From Brevibacillus laterosporus (lineage in GTDB: Bacteria > Bacillota > Bacilli > Brevibacillales > Brevibacillaceae), in assembly GCF_030489605.1 (NCBI RefSeq), contig NZ_JAUKFY010000002.1, positions 124,001-188,000 of the forward strand: 64,000 nt of DNA, read 5' to 3'. Numbering within the stretch: position 1 is the first letter of the stretch; each line of letters opens with the position of its first letter. The notes beneath the pieces are model-generated. The model was not told the origin of the DNA, made no database searches, and was given only the letters and a program-made list of their open reading frames with translations. Of the stretch, positions 32,981-41,695 are shown piece after piece. The position numbers were made by a program, and so were the translations under genes.

Positions 32981-33003
32981 GGCAGGCATAGCCTGCTTTT
33001 TTC
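32981..33003 (+). terminator. Terminator at the right end of the catabolic block
   Basis: GCAGGC / GCCTGC with a three-base loop and T6. Confidence 0.85.
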
Positions 33004-33038
33004 TTATGTAGAATGGAAAAGAAGGAGGAATGTGTAAC

Positions 33039-33542
33039 ATGCCACGGCGATTTTTATTTGCAATGATGATTTCAGTAGGTTTATCTTTGATGCTGTCAGT
33101 GTTGCCGGTTTTTACGAAAAAGGAACCTGCCGCTGATGTACCGACCTTTCGAGAAATTCCTAGACTCACAGTAAATTCACACAATCTTGTGGATTTATTT
33201 ACTTTACTGGAAACTCATTATAAGATAAGTCATGTAGAGTGGAATCAGCCTTCCATCATGCTTACGCTGTCCTTACCTCAGGACCACAAGAAAGTAAATG
33301 ACCTCATGTATCATGATGCCTATTCAATTGTTTATGTACTGATGAATAAGACGACGAATGTTAAGCATGTCACCCTCCAATTCACTCGATCCAATGAACA
33401 AAAAACACACAGCTCAGCTACGCTTCTGATCCAAGCAGATCGAGCGCAAATCGGACAAGAAGATAAATGGAAAAGCCCAGCTGAACTAAGCGATGCAGAG
33501 CAGTATGTAAAGCGGCATTTTTTTGTTAAAGAAGCAACCTGA
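33039..33542 (+). CDS. Membrane-anchored or secreted hypothetical protein
   Basis: A 167-residue protein with an N-terminal hydrophobic helix (FLFAMMISVGLSLMLSVLPV) after a basic start (MPRR), so it is either exported or held by one helix. The remainder is soluble and basic. No known domain. ATG 33039 has GAAGGAGG ten bases upstream. It lies alone between the catabolic block's last terminator and hepS. Confidence 0.65.
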   Translation: MPRRFLFAMMISVGLSLMLSVLPVFTKKEPAADVPTFREIPRLTVNSHNLVDLFTLLETHYKISHVEWNQPSIMLTLSLPQDHKKVNDLMYHDAYSIVYVLMNKTTNVKHVTLQFTRSNEQKTHSSATLLIQADRAQIGQEDKWKSPAELSDAEQYVKRHFFVKEAT

Positions 33543-33579
33543 TTACAGCAGAAAATTATTCCTTCCTTTAAAAGTGTGA

Positions 33580-33585
33580 TATACT
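33580..33585 (+). promoter_or_regulatory. Candidate -10 element before hepS
   Basis: TGTGATATACT contains TATACT with a TG nearby, 110 bases before hepS; the -35 (TTATTC, 18 bases upstream) is weak. Confidence 0.35.
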
Positions 33586-33695
33586 GTATGGCGATGGATT
33601 ACTGCGTACCATTTTTTTGTGTTCAAAAACATTACATTCTTTGTAAAAAATGGGGACAGTGATGGAGCTTCAACGCTTTAAATGGAGGAGGCATA

Positions 33696-34526
33696 ATGGG
33701 CACAGATCGAAATGCATATTCACAGGAATTAAAAGCTATCATCGAAGAAATTCAAGGTCGAATACAACAAACATATATTCAACAATATGTGGATGTCCCA
33801 GCTATGGGTGAAAATCGACTAGCTCTCTTATTCTTCTTTTTACATGAGAACGGCTTTACAAAAGAACGAGCTCATCTACTCTCGGTAGCAACTGGTTTAG
33901 TACAATTGGGCATTGATACCCATGAAACCGTACGGAATCATTATGAAAAAACGTTGGTTTCCGAACGTAATAGACAGTTAACCGTTTTAGCGGGGGATTA
34001 CTACAGCAGTCTTTACTACAATATGCTCGCCGACGCTAATGAGATTGAAGCAATTCAAGTTTTGGCTGTAGGTAACCAACTTGCTCACGAAACGAAAATG
34101 AAGCTATATATTGCTCAGAAAGAAAATAAATTGACACAGGAGACGTATCTTAGCTTGCGCAAAAAGATTGATACGGCTCTTTATGTAGCTTTTGTAGACA
34201 AATATGCAAAAAGTGACTCAGTGCGCGAATTTTGGACCAGCTTGTTTGAACAGACCTCAGCCTTTGAACAACTGATCGGGGAATGGGAGCAGTTACAATG
34301 GCAAGAGCAAGCTCCAAACGGTTTGACACAATTTTTGCTGCAGAAACCAGGCTCAACAATCGCCAATGCAGTCGAAATGATTGAAGGGAAAGTCATGGAA
34401 TTATTGCATATCTGTGAGCAATTGATCGTTACCTTAAAATCGGGCGAAACACAAAGCGAATTAGCGTGGATGACTTCACGCTATACAAATCGCGTACAAC
34501 GGTTAAAGCGGGCAGAGGAGATGTAG
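33696..34526 (+). CDS. hepS: Heptaprenyl diphosphate synthase component I
   Basis: The non-catalytic partner that sets chain length in the two-part heptaprenyl diphosphate synthase; HepT (37624) is the catalytic part. The 276-residue helical protein fits the family by length and position, with the usual HSVATGLVQLGIDTHE type segment (SVATGLVQLGIDTHETVRNH near residue 67). ATG 33696 follows GGAGGC. In B. subtilis the order is hepS-menG-hepT; here three further menaquinone genes stand between menG and hepT. Confidence 0.88.
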   Translation: MGTDRNAYSQELKAIIEEIQGRIQQTYIQQYVDVPAMGENRLALLFFFLHENGFTKERAHLLSVATGLVQLGIDTHETVRNHYEKTLVSERNRQLTVLAGDYYSSLYYNMLADANEIEAIQVLAVGNQLAHETKMKLYIAQKENKLTQETYLSLRKKIDTALYVAFVDKYAKSDSVREFWTSLFEQTSAFEQLIGEWEQLQWQEQAPNGLTQFLLQKPGSTIANAVEMIEGKVMELLHICEQLIVTLKSGETQSELAWMTSRYTNRVQRLKRAEEM

Positions 34527-34529
34527 GCT

Positions 34530-35249
34530 TTGAACACAAATGGACAACCATCGAAAGCGGAATATGTTCATTCCGTTTTTGAGAGCATCGCGAATGAATA
34601 TGACCGCATGAATAATGTCATCAGTTTTGGCAGCCATTCATCATGGCGCAAGTATACGATGAACCAAATGCAGGTGAAGCCAGGAGATGCTTGTCTGGAT
34701 GTTGCCTGCGGGACTTGCGATTGGACCATTAGCTTGGCCAAAACAGTAGGTCCTAATGGGAAAGTAGTTGGGCTTGATTTTAGCCAAAATATGTTGAATG
34801 TAGGAGCGTACAAGGTCGAAAAGGAAGGGCTAAGTCAAGTGCAATTAGTAAATGCTGATGCCATGAAAATGCCCTTTGAAGACAATACGTTTGATTTTGT
34901 TACGATCGGATTTGCCCTACGCAACGTGCCTGATGTACAAACAGTGCTTAACGAAATGACACGCGTGGTAAAGCCCGGGGGCAAGGTTGTGTCTTTGGAG
35001 GTATCGAAGCCACCATTTATCCCATATCGTAAGTTATTTTATCTTTATTTCTATAAAGTGCTGCCAATTGTTGCTAAAATGGTAGTCAATAAGTATGAAG
35101 AATACGCTTGGTTACCTCAGTCTCTTACGAATTTCCCCGACAGCAAAGAGCTGGCTGAGATGTTTAGAAAAGCGGGGCTTGATCATGTACAGGTAAAATT
35201 GTTTATGGGCGGTGTCTCCGCCCTGCATATCGGTACAAAAAATCCATAG
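34530..35249 (+). CDS. menG: Demethylmenaquinone methyltransferase
   Basis: Methylates demethylmenaquinone with S-adenosylmethionine, the last step of menaquinone synthesis. The 239-residue protein has the UbiE N-terminus (VHSVFESIANEYDRMNNVIS), the SAM motif LDVACGTCDWTISLAK, and the later FALRNVPD. TTG 34530 is 4 bases after the hepS stop with GAGGAG upstream. The family usually has G-T-[AG]-D-W where this has GTCDW, a harmless variant. Confidence 0.93.
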   Translation: MNTNGQPSKAEYVHSVFESIANEYDRMNNVISFGSHSSWRKYTMNQMQVKPGDACLDVACGTCDWTISLAKTVGPNGKVVGLDFSQNMLNVGAYKVEKEGLSQVQLVNADAMKMPFEDNTFDFVTIGFALRNVPDVQTVLNEMTRVVKPGGKVVSLEVSKPPFIPYRKLFYLYFYKVLPIVAKMVVNKYEEYAWLPQSLTNFPDSKELAEMFRKAGLDHVQVKLFMGGVSALHIGTKNP

Positions 35250-35283
35250 CCTATCCGCAAATAGAATGGAAGTGCAAGTCAAA

Positions 35284-36153
35284 ATGGTCTTTAATAAAGT
35301 GAAAATCATTCTCGAAATGATTAAATTTGAACACAGTATTTTTGCATTGCCATTTGCTTTTATTGGGGCAGTACTAGGCAATATAATTATAGAAGGTACA
35401 TGGCCTACCTGGGGAGAAATCTTCTGGGTTACGGTAGCGATGGTAGCGGCAAGAAGCGCAGCGATGTCACTGAATCGTTTGATAGACCGTGTCATTGATG
35501 CAAAAAACCCGCGAACAGCGAAGCGTGCCATTCCGGCAGGATTGCTGTCTGTTGCTGAAGTGCTTGTTTTTATTATTGTTTCATTCCTGGTCTTATTCGT
35601 TGCTGCATGGCAACTAAACCCATTAGCAGTTAAGCTTTTACCACTTGCAGTCTTTGTGTTAGTCTTATATTCCTATTGCAAACGATTTACGTGGCTCTGC
35701 CATTTTATCTTAGGTGTAGCGCTTGGCTTTGGGCCATTGGGCGGTTGGATTGCAACCACAGGTCAAGTAAATGGAACTGCAATGCTACTGTTCTTTACAG
35801 TCATGATCTGGACAGCCGGTTTCGATATTATCTATGCTTGTCAGGATACAGAGTTCGATGTTAAGGAAGGGCTTTACTCTGTCCCTAGTCGGTTTGGAAT
35901 TAAGAATGCACTGATAATTGCTCGCTTCTGTCATTTGTTAACCATTCTAGGTCTTCTCTTGATGTATATGACGACTAATCTATCCGTATGGTTTCTTGTC
36001 GGGATTATTGCTGGGGCAGCGATTTTATTCTATGAGCACAGTCAAGTTAAACATAACGACCTGTCTAAAATTGAAATTGCTTTCTTTGCAATGAATGGCA
36101 TTTTTAGCGTAGTGATATGCTGCTTTACTGTTCTGGACTTGGTGATTCTATGA
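35284..36153 (+). CDS. mqnP: UbiA-family prenyltransferase (MqnP)
   Basis: Membrane enzyme that adds the polyprenyl tail to 1,4-dihydroxy-6-naphthoate in the futalosine route. A 289-residue protein with about eight helices. The two aspartate motifs are NRLIDRVIDAKNPRTAKR (near residue 67) and the QDTEFDVKEGLYSVPSRFG segment (near 187). ATG 35284 has GGAAGTG 9 bases upstream; ATG 35266 is an in-frame alternative. Linked genes ubiX and mqnA support the menaquinone role over ubiquinone, as the organism is a Gram-positive. Confidence 0.87.
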   Translation: MVFNKVKIILEMIKFEHSIFALPFAFIGAVLGNIIIEGTWPTWGEIFWVTVAMVAARSAAMSLNRLIDRVIDAKNPRTAKRAIPAGLLSVAEVLVFIIVSFLVLFVAAWQLNPLAVKLLPLAVFVLVLYSYCKRFTWLCHFILGVALGFGPLGGWIATTGQVNGTAMLLFFTVMIWTAGFDIIYACQDTEFDVKEGLYSVPSRFGIKNALIIARFCHLLTILGLLLMYMTTNLSVWFLVGIIAGAAILFYEHSQVKHNDLSKIEIAFFAMNGIFSVVICCFTVLDLVIL

Positions 36154-36761
36154 AAAAAATGAAGCTGGGTGTAGGCATAACAGGAGCAAGTGGCGCCAAA
36201 TATGGAATTCGACTAGTTGAAGAATTGCTAAGAGCTGGACATACGGTTCACTTGATGATAACAGAAGCTGGTTGGCAGGTTTTTCATGATGAATTGGATT
36301 TTGCACCTGCTGCGGATGAACGTGAGACGTTTTTACAGGGGTATTTTGAAAAATATTCCGCAGGCGAGCTTCATTATTGGACATTGCGAGATTTTAATTG
36401 TCCAATGGCGAGTGGCTCGTATAAGAGTGATGGGATGATTATTATCCCATGCTCGATGGGAACACTTTCGGGTATTGCTCACGGTGCTTCCGGCAATTTA
36501 TTAGAACGCTGTGCTGATGTAATGATTAAAGAGGGACGCAAGCTCGTGCTGGTCCCGCGTGAAACACCCTTTAACGCGCTACATTTAGAAAATATGCTGA
36601 AACTAAGCCGTATCGGAGTTAAGATTCTCCCTGCGATGCCTGGTTTCTATCAACGCCCGCAAACACTTGATGACCTAGTGAATTTCGTGGTTGGCAAAGC
36701 GCTTGACCAACTTGATGTGGAAAATCATTTGTTTACGAGATGGGGAGAGGGCCATGAGTAA
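36150..36761 (+). CDS. ubiX: Flavin prenyltransferase UbiX
   Basis: Makes prenylated FMN, the cofactor for UbiD-type decarboxylases; in the futalosine pathway this supports decarboxylation of the naphthoate ring. A 203-residue protein, N-terminus VGITGASGAKYGIRLVEEL, with a FMN-binding CSMGTLSGIAHGASGNLLER segment and LVPRETPF. ATG 36150 overlaps the mqnP stop by four bases (ATGA). The UbiD partner is not in this window. Confidence 0.9.
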   Translation: MKKMKLGVGITGASGAKYGIRLVEELLRAGHTVHLMITEAGWQVFHDELDFAPAADERETFLQGYFEKYSAGELHYWTLRDFNCPMASGSYKSDGMIIIPCSMGTLSGIAHGASGNLLERCADVMIKEGRKLVLVPRETPFNALHLENMLKLSRIGVKILPAMPGFYQRPQTLDDLVNFVVGKALDQLDVENHLFTRWGEGHE

Positions 36762-37614
36762 AAGACAACTACAGGTCGGACAGATCTTATATACAAACAC
36801 GCTTCCTGTCTATTTTTATGTAAATTTAGACCGCTTTTTGGGGAAAGCTGATTTTATCCAGCAATATCCCGCACAATTAAATAAAGCAATGGCAGAGGGG
36901 ATCATTGACATAGGTCCTATATCCTCCTTCAGCTACGCGGAGCATGAAGATCAATATGTGTTAATGCCAGATGTATGTGTTGGTGCTAAAGGTCCTGTAG
37001 GTTCTATTTTCTTATTTAGCAAATATCCAATTGATCAACTGGATCAAGCTCGTATTGCATTAACGAATACCTCTGCTACCTCCGTTAATTTGTTGCGGGT
37101 CATCTTGGAAAAATTTAAGGGCATGAGCCCTGAATACGCCACAATGCGTCCTGATATCAAGGCGATGATGGAGGAACACGATGCTTCCCTGCTAATTGGA
37201 GATGAAGCAATTCTAGCCCGTCAGCAGGATCTGGGATATTATGTGTACGATTTAGGACAGCTTTGGTATGAGCATACAGGATACCCAATGACGTTTGCTG
37301 TATGGGCCATTCGAAGAGAAGCTGTTGAAACACATGGTAAATTGTTGCATCAACTTCATGAAGAATTTGTTCGTAGCAAAAACAAGAGTCATGCCGATTG
37401 TAGTGAAATCGTTCAGTATGCTCACCAGCATTTTGGTGGCGACGCATCTTTCTGGGAAGGGTATTTTACTGGACTCATTCATGATTTTACGCAGGAACAA
37501 ATTATGGGATTGGAACATTACTATGCTTGCACGGCTGATCTTGGTCTATTGCCCAAGCCGGTGAAGGTAGCATTTTGGGCAACGGACAACATTACTACTA
37601 TGTCAACGAGTTAG
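36754..37614 (+). CDS. mqnA: Chorismate dehydratase MqnA, futalosine menaquinone pathway
   Basis: Removes water from chorismate to 3-[(1-carboxyvinyl)oxy]benzoate, the first step of the futalosine route. The 286-residue protein has VGQILYTNTLPVYFYV near the N-terminus, IDIGPISSFSYAEH, and TNTSATSVNLLRV, all typical of the MqnA/MqnD periplasmic-binding fold. ATG 36754 has GGGGAGAGG upstream and overlaps ubiX by 8 bases. Its presence shows this organism makes menaquinone by futalosine, unlike B. subtilis (men genes). Confidence 0.93.
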   Translation: MSKRQLQVGQILYTNTLPVYFYVNLDRFLGKADFIQQYPAQLNKAMAEGIIDIGPISSFSYAEHEDQYVLMPDVCVGAKGPVGSIFLFSKYPIDQLDQARIALTNTSATSVNLLRVILEKFKGMSPEYATMRPDIKAMMEEHDASLLIGDEAILARQQDLGYYVYDLGQLWYEHTGYPMTFAVWAIRREAVETHGKLLHQLHEEFVRSKNKSHADCSEIVQYAHQHFGGDASFWEGYFTGLIHDFTQEQIMGLEHYYACTADLGLLPKPVKVAFWATDNITTMSTS

Positions 37615-37623
37615 GTGGATGAA

Positions 37624-38589
37624 ATGAATCTGGTCGATATCTATATGCAAGTAAAAAGTGATGTTTCATATATCGAACGAGAACTGGAACGAGCCATTAA
37701 TCCAGAGTCTCGTGAACTCTACCAATCTTCTACCCATCTTCTAAAGGCAGGCGGAAAGCGAATCCGCCCTGTCTTTGTGTTGCTAGCGGGTAAATTTGGA
37801 GATTATAATGTGCAAAATTTATCTCAAGTAGCTGTACCGCTTGAGCTTATTCATATGGCTACACTTGTCCATGATGATGTGGTGGATGATGCAAACAAGC
37901 GCCGAGGCAGAGACACCGTACGTACGAAATGGGACAACCGAGTGGCGATGTATTCCGGGAACTACATACTAGCAAGAGCTTTAGCTATCGTAACGCAATT
38001 GCCTAATCCAGCGATCCATCAAATTCTCTCCAAAGCCATTGTGGAGATGTGCAAAGGAGAGATTGAGCAAGTTCGTGATTTGGGAAATTGGAATCAGGGT
38101 CTGCGCAATTATCTGCGACGGATTAAACGCAAAACAGCGCTTTTAATTGCGATTAGCTGTCAACTCGGCGCAGTTGCGACTAATGCGTCGGCAGATGTTG
38201 TGCGCCGTATGTATCATTTTGGATATAATGTTGGAATGGCTTTTCAGATTACAGATGATATCCTAGATTTTACGGGAACAGAAAAACAGCTAGGTAAGCC
38301 GGCGGGAAGTGACTTGCGCCAAGGAAACGTCACTTTGCCTGCTCTTTATAGCGCTTATCAGGGGAGTACGAAGGATATCTTTCAAGAGTGGATTCGTAAG
38401 GGTGAAATCAACTCTCGTATTGAACAGGCAATTCCTCTTATCCATCAGGGAGAAGGGATTGCTTATTCACAAGCGTTGGCTGAACGCTATATCAAAAGAG
38501 CCAAAATAGCATTAGCAGATCTGCCTGCATCTTCGACCAAAAAATCATTAATACAGATTGCTGATTATATTGGTGGGCGTAAATTTTAA
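37624..38589 (+). CDS. hepT: Heptaprenyl diphosphate synthase component II
   Basis: Catalytic trans-prenyltransferase making the C35 side chain of menaquinone. The 321-residue protein has the first aspartate-rich motif LVHDDVVDDANKRRG (near 79-93), the GGKRIRPVFVLLAG stretch, and the second motif AFQITDDILDFTG (near 205-217). ATG 37624 has AGGTGG 5 bases upstream; GTG 37615 is alternative. The length is normal. Followed by two terminator-like hairpins. Confidence 0.94.
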   Translation: MNLVDIYMQVKSDVSYIERELERAINPESRELYQSSTHLLKAGGKRIRPVFVLLAGKFGDYNVQNLSQVAVPLELIHMATLVHDDVVDDANKRRGRDTVRTKWDNRVAMYSGNYILARALAIVTQLPNPAIHQILSKAIVEMCKGEIEQVRDLGNWNQGLRNYLRRIKRKTALLIAISCQLGAVATNASADVVRRMYHFGYNVGMAFQITDDILDFTGTEKQLGKPAGSDLRQGNVTLPALYSAYQGSTKDIFQEWIRKGEINSRIEQAIPLIHQGEGIAYSQALAERYIKRAKIALADLPASSTKKSLIQIADYIGGRKF

Positions 38590-38603
38590 TCCAGAGTCGA
38601 TGA

Positions 38604-38680
38604 AGAAGCCTCTTTCTTGTGGGAAAGGGGCTTTATGTATAAGGGAGGATTGCATGATTAACAAATGCATGCCTCTTTTT
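38604..38680 (+). terminator. Two hairpins after hepT
   Basis: 38604-38634: AAGCC(T)CTTTC with GAAAGGGGCTT, poor T tail. 38645-38680: GAGG..TGCAT with ATGCATGCCTC and T5. They separate hepT from ndk. Confidence 0.6.
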
Positions 38681-38813
38681 ATATGAAAATAACAACTTTT
38701 CCATATCGATCAAATTTATTGAAGTTTCTGCAATTGAGCGGTTGCTTGTACGACCTACTTCTGATAAAATTTTCGTTGGTACAAATATACATAGAGGTAT
38801 GGAGGGCATTCGA

Positions 38814-39257
38814 ATGGAAAAAACTTTTATCATGGTAAAGCCAGACGGCGTGCAACGTAATCTTGTAGGAGAGATCGTTGCCCGTTTTGAGAAAAAAGGC
38901 TTTACTTTGGTTGGCGCTAAACTAATGAATGTGAGCCGTGAAAAAGCGGAAGAGCATTATGCTGAACATAAAGAGCGTCCTTTCTTTGGTGAATTGGTGG
39001 ACTTCATCACTTCTGGTCCCGTATTTGCAATGGTATGGGAAGGCGACAAGGTGATTAGCACTGCCCGTAACATGATGGGAAAAACGAACCCAGCAGATGC
39101 AGCACCTGGTACAATCCGTGGTGACTATGCAGTATCTGTAGGCATGAATATCATTCACGGTTCTGATTCTGCTGAAAGTGCAGAGCGTGAAATTGGTCTT
39201 TGGTTCTCAAAGGATGAAATCGTTTCCGTAGAAAAAACGATCGCTCGTTGGATCTAA
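38814..39257 (+). CDS. ndk: Nucleoside diphosphate kinase
   Basis: Balances cellular nucleoside triphosphates with a phosphohistidine intermediate. A 147-residue protein beginning [20 protein letters not shown], with the active-site histidine in [16 protein letters not shown] near residue 115. ATG 38814 has GGAGGGC 8 bases upstream. In the B. subtilis order it lies between hepT and cheR, as here. A terminator follows. Confidence 0.96.
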   Translation: MEKTFIMVKPDGVQRNLVGEIVARFEKKGFTLVGAKLMNVSREKAEEHYAEHKERPFFGELVDFITSGPVFAMVWEGDKVISTARNMMGKTNPADAAPGTIRGDYAVSVGMNIIHGSDSAESAEREIGLWFSKDEIVSVEKTIARWI

Positions 39258-39274
39258 TATGACAAATTTCGTAA

Positions 39275-39304
39275 GAAGGGCCTTCTTTTGAAGGTCTTTT
39301 TTTC
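39275..39304 (+). terminator. Terminator after ndk
   Basis: GGCCTTC / GAAGGTC (one G-U) with T7. Confidence 0.8.
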
Positions 39305-39373
39305 GTATCGTAGCAGGATTTGACGAATAGTGTAACGAATCGCTTGGAGTAAGGCAAAAGGGGGATACACACA

Positions 39374-40153
39374 GTGGAGGATAAAGACTTCTTGCAATTT
39401 ATTGCACTGATTAAAAAGAAAACAGGGATTGATCTAGCGTTATATAAAGAAGCGCAAATGAAACGCAGATTAACCTCATTACGAATCAAGCGAGGGTATA
39501 ACAGCTTTGTTTCGTATTTCGAGGCCCTGAATAAAGATCAGGATTTATTTTACGAATTTTTGGATCGGATGACAATAAATGTTTCAGAGTTTTTCCGAAA
39601 TCCAGGCAGATGGGAGACGCTTGAAAATAAAATTTTGCCAAGATTATATGCAGAATCCCGTCGTTTGAAGCTGTGGAGCGCAGCGTGTTCAACCGGGGAA
39701 GAACCGTATACACTGTCACTCGTGTTAAAAAGAAAGCAATTGCTAGCGTCCTCAAGCATCCTTGCTAGCGATATTGACGAGGGAGCGCTTGCGAAAGCGA
39801 AGCAGGGTATATATTTGGAGCGGTCCTTACAGGATTGCCCTAAAGATTTATTACAGAAATATTTTCATAAGGACCAGCTCACTTATCGTTTGGATCAAGA
39901 AATTAAAAATGCCGTCAACTTTAAAAAGCATAATCTGCTTGCTGAGTCTTTTGATACAGGCTTTGATCTAATTATTTGCCGAAATGTCTTGATTTATTTT
40001 ACAGAAGAAGCGAAGCATGAGCTATATCAAAAGTTTAGTCGTGCTCTGCGGCCCGGCGGCGTATTGTTTGTGGGAAGCACAGAGCAAATTTTCCAACCGC
40101 AACAATATCAGTTTGAAGTAGAAGATACGTTTTTTTACAAAAAAGCACTGTAA
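39374..40153 (+). CDS. cheR: Chemotaxis protein methyltransferase CheR
   Basis: Methylates glutamates of chemoreceptors using S-adenosylmethionine, setting adaptation. The 259-residue protein has the N-terminal helical part (TSLRIKRGY) and the SAM domain with SAACSTGEEPYTLS (about 93-106), ASDIDEGAL and LIICRNVLIYF (about 195-205). Start GTG 39374 with AAAGGGGG ten bases upstream. It is the usual solitary copy placed before aroC in this gene order. Confidence 0.94.
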   Translation: MEDKDFLQFIALIKKKTGIDLALYKEAQMKRRLTSLRIKRGYNSFVSYFEALNKDQDLFYEFLDRMTINVSEFFRNPGRWETLENKILPRLYAESRRLKLWSAACSTGEEPYTLSLVLKRKQLLASSSILASDIDEGALAKAKQGIYLERSLQDCPKDLLQKYFHKDQLTYRLDQEIKNAVNFKKHNLLAESFDTGFDLIICRNVLIYFTEEAKHELYQKFSRALRPGGVLFVGSTEQIFQPQQYQFEVEDTFFYKKAL

Positions 40154-40242
40154 AATCGTAACGAAAGATGCATACCAATGATTTATTTATTGAACAATAG
40201 CTACTAGGAAGACAAACATTTCCAGATGGAGGCAACGTGTCA

Positions 40243-40410
40243 ATGGATAAATCAAAGGTGATTGAAGCGTATCGACTTGGACTCATCAATTTGCAAGAGT
40301 GCGGACAAATTCTAGGAGCGGAAACTCGCCAACTGGAAAACCTAGTAATGCAGAAGCGACTCTACTATCGTGAGCAGGCTGATCGACTGATAACAATCGA
40401 TCATCTATAG
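40243..40410 (+). CDS. Small hypothetical protein
   Basis: A 55-residue helical protein, MDKSKVIEAYRLGLINLQEC at the N-terminus, ending RLITIDHL. ATG 40243 has GATGGAGG ten bases upstream and a good terminator follows at once, so it is likely expressed. Repeated L/I spacing suggests two or three amphipathic helices. No family recognised; position between cheR and aroC has no clear B. subtilis match. Confidence 0.65.
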   Translation: MDKSKVIEAYRLGLINLQECGQILGAETRQLENLVMQKRLYYREQADRLITIDHL

Positions 40411-40418
40411 AGATGGCA

Positions 40419-40459
40419 GAATGCTTCTCCTTATTGTGAGAAGCATTTTGTCTATTTTT
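40419..40459 (+). terminator. Terminator before the aro operon
   Basis: AATGCTTCTC / GAGAAGCATT and a T-rich tail. Confidence 0.8.
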
Positions 40460-40531
40460 GTTTTCATCTTAGGCTATGTATGATATTATATCGCTTAAAA
40501 GTGTTAAAGGATTTGACTGGAGGAGAGAAGA

Positions 40532-41695
40532 GTGAGATATATAACCGCAGGAGAGTCACACGGACCACAATTAACAGCTATTATTGAAGGAATTCCCAGC
40601 AATCTCCCCTTTTCATTTGACGAAATAAACAAACAATTACACCGTCGCCAAAAGGGACATGGCCGAGGTCGCCGGATGCAGATTGAGAAAGATACTGTTC
40701 AGGTCGTATCTGGTGTTCGTCATGGTTATACAACGGGGGCTCCTGTTACGTTGATTGTTGAGAATAATGACTGGACCCACTGGCAAAAAATTATGAGTGC
40801 TGCACCTGTTCCAGAAGAGGATGAAGCACGTCGTCGTGTATCGCGTCCGCGTCCTGGTCATGCTGACTTGAATGGGGCTATTAAATATCACCAAAGGGAT
40901 ATGCGAAATATCCTGGAGCGCTCTAGTGCGAGGGAAACGACAATGCGGGTAGCCGTAGGTGCTGTGGCACGTCAATTGTTATCCCAATTCGGTATTCGGG
41001 TAGCTGGGCATGTTAAGCAGATTGGACAGGTAGTGGCCCAAGAACGTGAATTGCCCCTAGACGAGCTAATGCAAATAACAGAGGATTCGCCTGTACGCTG
41101 CATTGACCCTGCTGCAGAGAAAAAAATGATGGAGCTTATAGATCGTGCTAAAGAAGAAGGCGATTCTTTAGGCGGAATTGTAGAAGTAATTGTGGAAGGT
41201 GTACCGATTGGTTTAGGCAGTCACGTGCAATGGGATCGCAAGCTGGATGCAAGATTGGCGCAAGCTATTATGAGCATTCAGGCCTTTAAAGGAGTAGAGA
41301 TCGGAATCGGTTTTGAAGCAGCAGGCTTGCCAGGCTCTCAGGTACACGATGAAATTGAATGGACAGAAGGAAAAGGCTACAGTCGCAAAACGAATCGGGC
41401 AGGCGGCTTGGAGGGCAGTATGACCACTGGAATGCCCATAGTTGTGCGGGGAGTAATGAAGCCTATCCCTACTTTATATAAACCGTTAATGAGTGTAGAT
41501 ATAGATACGAAGGAGCCGTTTGCGGCAACTATTGAACGTTCCGATAGCTGTGCGGTACCGGCAGCAAGTGTAGTCGCTGAAGCAGTCGTTGCTTGGGAAA
41601 TAGCTCGTGCCATGTGTGAGAAGTTCCCGTCTGATGCTTTAGACGATATGGTGGCAAACGTAGAAGAATATCGAGCTTATACGGAGAGATTCTAA
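40532..41695 (+). CDS. aroC: Chorismate synthase
   Basis: Makes chorismate from 5-enolpyruvylshikimate-3-phosphate with reduced FMN. The 387-residue protein starts [20 protein letters not shown] and has [13 protein letters not shown], the [13 protein letters not shown] motif and [23 protein letters not shown] start at 40532 with GGAGGAG 8 bases upstream. Its stop shares one base with the aroB start. Called aroF in B. subtilis. Confidence 0.96.
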   Translation: MRYITAGESHGPQLTAIIEGIPSNLPFSFDEINKQLHRRQKGHGRGRRMQIEKDTVQVVSGVRHGYTTGAPVTLIVENNDWTHWQKIMSAAPVPEEDEARRRVSRPRPGHADLNGAIKYHQRDMRNILERSSARETTMRVAVGAVARQLLSQFGIRVAGHVKQIGQVVAQERELPLDELMQITEDSPVRCIDPAAEKKMMELIDRAKEEGDSLGGIVEVIVEGVPIGLGSHVQWDRKLDARLAQAIMSIQAFKGVEIGIGFEAAGLPGSQVHDEIEWTEGKGYSRKTNRAGGLEGSMTTGMPIVVRGVMKPIPTLYKPLMSVDIDTKEPFAATIERSDSCAVPAASVVAEAVVAWEIARAMCEKFPSDALDDMVANVEEYRAYTERF

